Under the pieces are notes generated by a model. The model was not told where the DNA came from, ran no database searches, and saw only the letters and a program-made list of their open reading frames with translations. A DNA stretch of 44,558 nt, taken from positions 1 to 44,558 of the forward strand of contig JALHJL010000032.1 in NCBI GenBank assembly GCA_022839625.1. Direction: 5' to 3'. The DNA is from Phycisphaerales bacterium. Its GTDB lineage: Bacteria > Planctomycetota > Phycisphaerae > UBA1845 > Fen-1342. This document shows, piece after piece, positions 39,654 through 44,558 of this stretch. How positions within the stretch are numbered: position 1 is the stretch's first letter; each line of letters begins with the position of its first letter. The position numbers were made by a program, and so were the translations under genes.

Positions 39654-42449
39654 CTACGGATTCGTCAACAACGCGACGAACGGGTTGATGTCGGCGAAAT
39701 CGACATTCCCATCGTCGTTGATGTCGCCCAGCGCGATATTGCAATCCGGAAACGCCGCTGCGTAGCCCGCCGGATTCGCCAGCGCCAGAACGAACGGGTT
39801 GATGTCGCCGAAGTCCACCACGCCGTCGCAGTTGAGATCGCCCACCGGGTTCGCCGGCGGATTGCAGTCCACGGTCTCGATGCGGAAGTCATCGACCGCG
39901 GCCTCCACGATCGAACCGGGCGCCAGGTCCTCCGCGATGAAGCGGAGCTTGATCTGGCTGGTCAGCGGAACGAAGTCGGTGACGTTGAACTCGTGATAGA
40001 ACCAGCCGCCGGAGGTCTGCGGGCCGGACGGGCCGACTGTTTCGGCGTTCACCCACGTGCTTCCGCCATTGCTGGAGATGTCCACGCGGAAGGTGTCCGT
40101 GTTGGGCGACGCGCCCTGGTCGTTCGAATACCAGCGCCAGTAGCTGATCGTGACGGCCGCGTATTCCGACAGGTCGAAGAGCGGCGAATTGAGGGTCGTC
40201 TTCCCGTCGTCCACGTCGTACTGGCCGATGCTCGACCCGGCGCGGTAGTCGGTGACCCAGCACATCACGCCGGGGTCGGGCGTGTGGTCGGCCCCCGGCT
40301 GGGCCGGCGTCGCCTGCGGAATGTTGCGGGTCCAGATGCCGCTCGTCGCCGTGTCATCGGGAGCCCCCACGGTCCAGCCGCGGTGGATCTCCATGTCGTC
40401 CTCGAACGGCACAATCAGGCCGTAGCCGCTCTTGGTCTGGTAGGTGCTCGCCGGGGCACCCGTCGGGTTGTAGACCGTCTGCGAAGCCGTCGTCTGCGCG
40501 CTGAAGTAATAGCTGATCGCCGTTCCGCAGGGTGCCGCCGGAAAGACCGCGTCGTACACGTTCGGCGAGACCTGCGTCATTGCTACGCTGGTATAGCTCC
40601 CGCTGCCGCCCAACCGGTAGTAGAACATCCCGCTTCCGGGCTGCGGCTGGGCCGAAAGCGCATTCACGTGGACGCGGACCGCGGTTCCGCCGTCGGGACT
40701 CACCGCGCTGGGCCGCCCATCCGGGAAAGTGAACCCCAGCAGATTGAGCTCCGGGGCCGCCATGTTGTGGTTGCTGAAGCCGGCGTTGATCTCGAAGTAG
40801 TGAGGCGTGCCGTTGTAGATGTCCGCGTCGTCGTCATCCAGCGTCAGGTAGTCGATCGTGATCTGCGGCGTGATCTGGGTTCCGCTGTGGAGCGGGACGC
40901 TGTTGACCGCCAGGAAAGAAAGGATGGCGATCGCGTTGTCCGGGTCGGTGCCGGCCAGCTCCACGCGCGTGTCCCACACGCAGCCGGACAGAAGCTGCCC
41001 GCAGTAGTGGATCGCCTCGCTGCACGGATACTGAATATTGTTCAACGCGTCGCGCAGGCCGCTGTTGCAGTCGCCGAAGAAGCCCCAGGCCAGCACGTGG
41101 TCATCCAGGATCAGCACCGAGCAGACGTCGCTCATGCCTTCGCCGTACTGCCCCTGGCCGCTGCCGCCGCTGGCCACCAGGTGGTGTCCGTATTCGTGAT
41201 GAATAATGCTCGAATAGGCCGTGTTCGGGTACGAGCCGCTCGCATTGCAGAAGTTGATCGAGCTGCCGTCGTACCAGGCGTTGCCCGGGCAGTAGCCGTC
41301 GGAGCGGTTCACGTACACCGGGAAGTTCGACTGCGTCGAGATCGTCGGGTAGTTGGGCGCGTAGGTGAGAATCCAGTCGCGCACGACGTTCGCCTGATGG
41401 TAGCCGTTGATCTGCGAGCGGACCTGCGCGTCCATGTTCAGGTTGTTGTGCACGAAGTTCGCGGGCCCCGGCGGAACCACATTCATCGACAGCGTCTCCT
41501 CGTTGCCCTGAACGTTGTCCACCATGAAGTAAAGGCCGGCCATGAACGACTGCACGGTTACCTGGCTCGTGCCGCCGTGCGGAATCGTGTAGTTCCCGTC
41601 CGCGTCGGTATACGCGGTGTTGCCCCCGCTAATCGACACCTTGGCCCACTTCATGGGCTCGGCCGCCTCGGGGTTGCACTCGGCCGACTTCGGGCCTTGC
41701 GTCGCCACACCGAGCACGTTGCCGACGACGTCCGTGAACAGAATCATGTCTTCCGCGTGCAGGACCGTGCCCGTCTCCGCGTCGCACACCATCCGCCACT
41801 TCTTCGGCTCGCCGGCCCTGGAAATGCCATCGCCGACAAACGCCACCGCCAGCTTGGGCGCGACGTGGTCGAAGTCCACCCCCGCCCAGATCACGAGCTC
41901 CGACTCCCCAAAGCGCGACAGGGCCGGCTCAAAGGCCGCCGCCGCCGCGTGCGCCGCACCTTCCGAAACCCGGGCCAACGCGTCCGGTGCCACGCGGAAC
42001 TCGCCCATGTCTCGCAGACTGGAGCCCGCCCACACCAGCGGATAACCCGGCTCATTCCGGACCAACAGCCGCAAGTCGGCGTTGTACACGGGGACGCCGT
42101 CACGATACTGCCGGTAATACACCAGCGTGAACTTGTAGGTCCCCGTCTCCGCCTCATACCCCAGCGGCAACGTGTACAGGTCGTTAAACCAGTTGCCCGG
42201 CAGGAGCTCGCTGGCCGCCATGCCGAAAACGCCGCTGTGAGTCTGAATGAACTCGTGCGCGCTGCGCTCGGGCGACTCACCATACCCGAACGCCGTGCCC
42301 CATACACGCGTCAGGTGCCCTTCCTCCACGAACAACTGGACCTTGGGAAACGACTGCTGCAACCGGTCCGCGGCGTCCTGCACAAGCCCCCCGCCGAGCG
42401 CCGCCGCCGCGCAAAACAAAATCAGACCCACAGGGACCCAACGGTGCAT
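39654..42449 (-). CDS. Secreted M36/thermolysin-like metallopeptidase with C-terminal dockerin-like module
   Basis: The product is a 931-aa exported zinc protease. The ATG at 42449 is chosen because a perfect AGGAGG lies seven bases upstream and a signal peptide follows at once; an in-frame ATG at 42515 lacks both. The N-terminal region (about 60-250) resembles the FTP propeptide of fungalysin and thermolysin. The active site shows H-H-E-Y-G-H-H (His418, Glu419, His422) and the third zinc ligand in Y-G-E-G-M-S-D (Glu437), as in M36-like gluzincins. A Fn3-like or jelly-roll region with D-D-M-E and Y-W-R-W-Y blocks follows (about 690-860). The end is a dockerin-like pair of calcium loops almost identical to that of the next gene. 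Confidence 0.9.
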   Translation of the reverse strand: MHRWVPVGLILFCAAAALGGGLVQDAADRLQQSFPKVQLFVEEGHLTRVWGTAFGYGESPERSAHEFIQTHSGVFGMAASELLPGNWFNDLYTLPLGYEAETGTYKFTLVYYRQYRDGVPVYNADLRLLVRNEPGYPLVWAGSSLRDMGEFRVAPDALARVSEGAAHAAAAAFEPALSRFGESELVIWAGVDFDHVAPKLAVAFVGDGISRAGEPKKWRMVCDAETGTVLHAEDMILFTDVVGNVLGVATQGPKSAECNPEAAEPMKWAKVSISGGNTAYTDADGNYTIPHGGTSQVTVQSFMAGLYFMVDNVQGNEETLSMNVVPPGPANFVHNNLNMDAQVRSQINGYHQANVVRDWILTYAPNYPTISTQSNFPVYVNRSDGYCPGNAWYDGSSINFCNASGSYPNTAYSSIIHHEYGHHLVASGGSGQGQYGEGMSDVCSVLILDDHVLAWGFFGDCNSGLRDALNNIQYPCSEAIHYCGQLLSGCVWDTRVELAGTDPDNAIAILSFLAVNSVPLHSGTQITPQITIDYLTLDDDDADIYNGTPHYFEINAGFSNHNMAAPELNLLGFTFPDGRPSAVSPDGGTAVRVHVNALSAQPQPGSGMFYYRLGGSGSYTSVAMTQVSPNVYDAVFPAAPCGTAISYYFSAQTTASQTVYNPTGAPASTYQTKSGYGLIVPFEDDMEIHRGWTVGAPDDTATSGIWTRNIPQATPAQPGADHTPDPGVMCWVTDYRAGSSIGQYDVDDGKTTLNSPLFDLSEYAAVTISYWRWYSNDQGASPNTDTFRVDISSNGGSTWVNAETVGPSGPQTSGGWFYHEFNVTDFVPLTSQIKLRFIAEDLAPGSIVEAAVDDFRIETVDCNPPANPVGDLNCDGVVDFGDINPFVLALANPAGYAAAFPDCNIALGDINDDGNVDFADINPFVALLTNP
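39792..39833. repeat. 42-bp perfect direct repeat in the dockerin-like module (copy 2)
   Basis: Identical over 42 bases to 36717-36758 and in the same orientation; it encodes the same calcium-loop core. Confidence 0.92.
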
Positions 42450-42518
42450 GAAATGTCCTCCTAAAGCTGGCTCGCCGCTCAGAGAAGCATGAACGTTATG
42501 TCTTCTCTCCGACACCTG

Positions 42519-42547
42519 AGAATATCGGGCATGCGCGGCCCATACAA
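42519..42547 (-). promoter_or_regulatory. Candidate promoter for the M36-like gene
   Basis: On the minus strand TTGTAT (42547-42542) and TATTCT (42524-42519) are separated by 17 bases, giving a leader of about 63 bases to the AGGAGG-preceded start codon. Confidence 0.35.
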
Positions 42548-42765
42548 GAAATTATGGCGATTTTCGCAGCTCGGCGGCAGATTTTCTGGCCCCGTGTAGG
42601 AGAACCACTCTAGGTCGCGTCGCAGCGGGGCTCTCTCTCTTTCCAAACAGAATGCGAACCCGCGCGACAGGGACGTGGGCCATGGCGCGCCGCGCGAGCA
42701 CGCGCGAAGACCTGATGGTCCGATAAGGTCCAGGCAGGAAAGCCGCACGAGCAGATCGGGAGCCT

Positions 42766-42792
42766 CGCCGGACACAGAGGCCCGGCGCTACA
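42766..42792. repeat. 27-bp dispersed hairpin repeat (copy of 24346-24372)
   Basis: Reverse-complement match to 24346-24372 at 25 of 27 bases, lying about 40 bases beyond the end of the SPFH gene. It may also act as a transcription end signal. Confidence 0.85.
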
Positions 42793-42830
42793 CCGCCCCG
42801 GCGGCCCGCGAACCGTGCCCCGCCGCGTGC

Positions 42831-43793
42831 TTACGCAGCGTGGCCCGCCTGTTTCGGCGGGTGCGGCGCCCTGCCCGCCGCTGCCGCGCGCTCGGCTTCC
42901 GCACCGGTCAACAACGCCGCCGTGATCTGCTCAGCAACCTGCGACATGCCCTGCGGGCTGTAGGGCACCATCATCACGACGGACTTGCTGTGCGAGCCGA
43001 CGGCGGTGACGGTGTCATAGTGCTGCGTGAGGAGGACCATCTTGGTTGCCTCTTCGGGCGAGATGCCGGCCTCGGCGCACGCCTGCACGGACTCCTTCAG
43101 GCCGTTGGCAATCGCCAGCCGCTGCCGCGCGATGCCGACCCCCTGGAGCTCTTTGGCCCGCGCCTCGGCCTCGGCCTGCGCGATGACGCGGATCTTCTGG
43201 GCCTCGGCCTCGTTCTTGGCGGCCTCCTTCAGCCGGGCGCTGGCGTTGACCTTGTTCATGGCTTCCTTGACCACCGGATCGGGCTGAATGTCATTCACCA
43301 GCGATTGCAGGATCGTGAAGCCGAACTGCTGCATCGTGTCCTGGAGCCGCTCCTTGACCGCGAAGGCGATCTTGTCCTTCTCCGCGAAGACGTGGTCCAC
43401 CGGCATGTCCGGCACCAGCGCCCGCACGGTGTCGAACACGTACGAGCTGATCTGCTGGCGCGGATTGGTCAGCCGGTAGAAGGCCGCCTGAACGGCGCTA
43501 TAGTCGTCGGAGACGTAGTATTGCACGGCGATCAGCACGTCCACGAACACGTCGTCCTTGGTCTTCGACTCGACCTTGATCTCCAGCTCCTGCACGCGGT
43601 GCGTCACGCGGCCCGCCACGTTGTCGAACACGGGCAGCTTGAAGCGCAGACCCGGAGCCGCGACCCGCTTGAACCGCCCGAACCGCTCCACAATGGCGTG
43701 CGTCTGCTGCTGCACCGTGAAGACGCCACTGCCCACAATGATCAGGAAGAGAATGAACAGGATGCCGAGTCCGACGCCGATGAGGGGTGTCAT
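42831..43793 (-). CDS. SPFH/stomatin-like membrane protein
   Basis: A 320-aa protein of the stomatin/prohibitin/flotillin type. One N-terminal hydrophobic segment (about 5-25) is followed by the SPFH domain with Q-Q-Q-T-H-A-I-V-E-R-F-G-R-F and P-G-L-R-F-K-L-P, and a helical Ala/Glu-rich segment (about 185-225) with E-A-E-A-Q-K-I and A-Q-A-E-A-E-A-R. Members form membrane-bound rings or microdomains and often modulate membrane proteases. The ATG at 43793 has GGGAG about six bases upstream. The C-terminus is short and Ala/Pro-rich. It lies 32 bases after the zinc-ribbon gene, so the two are probably co-transcribed. Confidence 0.88.
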   Translation of the reverse strand: MTPLIGVGLGILFILFLIIVGSGVFTVQQQTHAIVERFGRFKRVAAPGLRFKLPVFDNVAGRVTHRVQELEIKVESKTKDDVFVDVLIAVQYYVSDDYSAVQAAFYRLTNPRQQISSYVFDTVRALVPDMPVDHVFAEKDKIAFAVKERLQDTMQQFGFTILQSLVNDIQPDPVVKEAMNKVNASARLKEAAKNEAEAQKIRVIAQAEAEARAKELQGVGIARQRLAIANGLKESVQACAEAGISPEEATKMVLLTQHYDTVTAVGSHSKSVVMMVPYSPQGMSQVAEQITAALLTGAEAERAAAAGRAPHPPKQAGHAA

Positions 43794-43825
43794 GGTTGTC
43801 TCCCTTCGCAGCGCTGCGACCTCTG

Positions 43826-44284
43826 TCACTCCGGTTGACCAAACTCCGCCGCAATCAGCACAACGTTCAGCGCATGTACCCGGTCGGGCAGCTCGTACGA
43901 CGCGATCTCGAGCCGGACCTGGCCGCCCCGGCGCCACTCCTCGATCTCGCGCTCGATCTCGAACAGCGGCTGGCCCGCCCGGTCCGTACCGCACACGTGG
44001 AGCACGACCTGGGCCAGGTCGTACCCGCCATTGAACACGGTGAGCGCCAGCGGCTCGGTCCCCAGCAGGGGGGCGCCGCCGCCCGTCGCCTCCCAGTGAA
44101 AGAACATGTCCGCGGCCTGCCGAATCGGCTCGAACCCCGCCGGGCACGCCAGCGGATTCGCGTGCGGCGCCCTTCCCGCTCCCAAGATGCCCTCCGGCCC
44201 GACGACCAGGCCCAGCCCGCAATTGCGGCAGAACCGGGCCACGTCCGGGTTCCACACGCTGCAACGCGGGCATTCCATCGGCAT
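43826..44284 (-). CDS. Small zinc-ribbon protein of unknown function
   Basis: This 152-aa protein begins with a zinc ribbon, C-P-R-C (5, 8) and C-R-N-C (19, 22), followed by a beta-rich domain (about 60-150) that I do not recognise. The start is placed at the ATG at 44284 (AAGGA about nine bases upstream); another ATG two codons on is also possible. It directly precedes the SPFH-like gene and may work with it at the membrane, but that is inference from position only. Confidence 0.7.
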   Translation of the reverse strand: MPMECPRCSVWNPDVARFCRNCGLGLVVGPEGILGAGRAPHANPLACPAGFEPIRQAADMFFHWEATGGGAPLLGTEPLALTVFNGGYDLAQVVLHVCGTDRAGQPLFEIEREIEEWRRGGQVRLEIASYELPDRVHALNVVLIAAEFGQPE

Positions 44285-44459
44285 CGTCACGGTCCTTCTG
44301 CGAGACTCACCAGCCGCCGCTACGCCACACGCACCACCGCCCTCCACTTATAGTCTAACCCGCGTCCGCGAGAGCGGCACTATATAAGCGACGCTGGTTT
44401 GTAATGCCGGCCGATCGGAGCCCGGAGCGCAAGCGACGGGCCAGTCGCGGCAGCGGTAG

Positions 44460-44495
44460 GGCAGGTGGAATCCGCCGCAGCGGATGCAACCTGCC
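44460..44495. repeat. Two-tier hairpin near the right edge
   Basis: GGCAGGT (44460-44466) pairs with ACCTGCC (44489-44495). Inside it, ATCCGC (44470-44475) pairs with GCGGAT (44480-44485) around a CGCA loop. The shape resembles the other dispersed hairpins in the window, but no second copy is present here. Confidence 0.6.
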
Positions 44496-44531
44496 GCGGC
44501 GGGCCTTGAGCGGTGCTCGCCGAGTCACCGG

Positions 44532-44558
44532 ATGGACCGCGACGAGATGATCGCCGGC
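44532..44558 (+). CDS. Possible start of a CDS leaving the window
   Basis: An ATG at 44532 opens nine codons (M-D-R-D-E-M-I-A-G) to the end of the window. There is no clear Shine-Dalgarno, so this is only a possibility. Confidence 0.2.

Larger units (their letters stand above)
42450..42830. other. Intergenic region with a promoter candidate and one dispersed repeat
   Basis: This 381-bp gap lies between two minus-strand genes. It contains the Shine-Dalgarno and promoter candidate of the M36-like gene (42519-42547), an AT-rich patch near 42535-42590, and the hairpin repeat at 42766-42792. No further gene is supported. Confidence 0.6.

Noticed and set aside
39624..42464. Plus-strand open frame of 946 codons opposite the M36-like gene
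   Set aside because: The minus-strand gene has a signal peptide, zinc motif, perfect Shine-Dalgarno and dockerin module. The opposite frame gives an Arg/Val/His-rich translation with no recognisable feature.
44348..44459. Promoter with TATATA/TATAGT near the right end
   Set aside because: A -10-like TATAGT exists on the minus strand for the zinc-ribbon gene, but no -35 at suitable spacing was found.

Overview
This 44.6-kb window looks like a chromosomal segment of a high-GC planctomycete, probably Phycisphaerae-like and possibly from a metagenome. That is an inference from protein style, not from a marker gene. The clues are D-C-N-x-N-G-x-P-D-E-C repeats, dockerin-like C-terminal modules built on an N-C-D-G-V-V-D-F-G-D-I-N-P-F core, very large secreted multidomain peptidases, and many short dispersed repeats of octamer, heptamer and hairpin type. 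I see no rRNA, tRNA, CRISPR array, transposase or phage gene.

Layout. 1-3752: the edge of an unknown gene, a secreted PepSY-like protein, a lipoprotein with an H-E-L-L-H zinc-protease motif, and rmuC. 3829-16827 (minus strand): a tightly packed, mostly overlapping operon of eight consecutive secreted amidohydrolase-superfamily genes. They carry nine amidohydrolase domains because one gene is a double-domain fusion. A plausible sigma70-type promoter lies upstream at 16891-16918. Only two of the nine domains keep the canonical His-x-His metal motif; the other seven have lost one or both histidines. Five of the seven gene junctions carry short tandem repeats that are translated into the N-terminus of the downstream protein. 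17162-27829 (plus strand): two very large secreted peptidases. One is M6-like (2374 aa) with about 20 thrombospondin type-3 units. The other is a papain-like C1A protease (1074 aa) with Ig-like and Fn3-like domains. Both end in the same kind of Leu-Cys-Pro, hydrophobic, Arg-rich tail.

27851-31083: a housekeeping island holding a DUF123/GIY-YIG-like protein, a MazG-like pyrophosphohydrolase, and an NfnAB-type (or GltD-like plus partner) flavoprotein pair. 31676-36226: a heparinase II/III-family lipoprotein facing a POT-family peptide transporter that has an unusual soluble insertion of about 370 residues. 36579-42449 (minus strand): two large secreted proteins, a beta-propeller-like protein and an M36/thermolysin-like metallopeptidase. 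They end in near-identical dockerin-like modules that share a perfect 42-bp DNA repeat. 42831-44284: an SPFH/stomatin-like membrane protein behind a small zinc-ribbon protein.

Taken together, the window is dominated by extracytoplasmic breakdown of protein and polymer. It encodes four predicted exported peptidases, nine secreted amidohydrolase-fold domains, a polysaccharide-lyase-like lipoprotein and a peptide importer. The most unusual element is the amidohydrolase operon, in which apparently inactive paralogues outnumber active ones and the genes are joined by translated repeat DNA.
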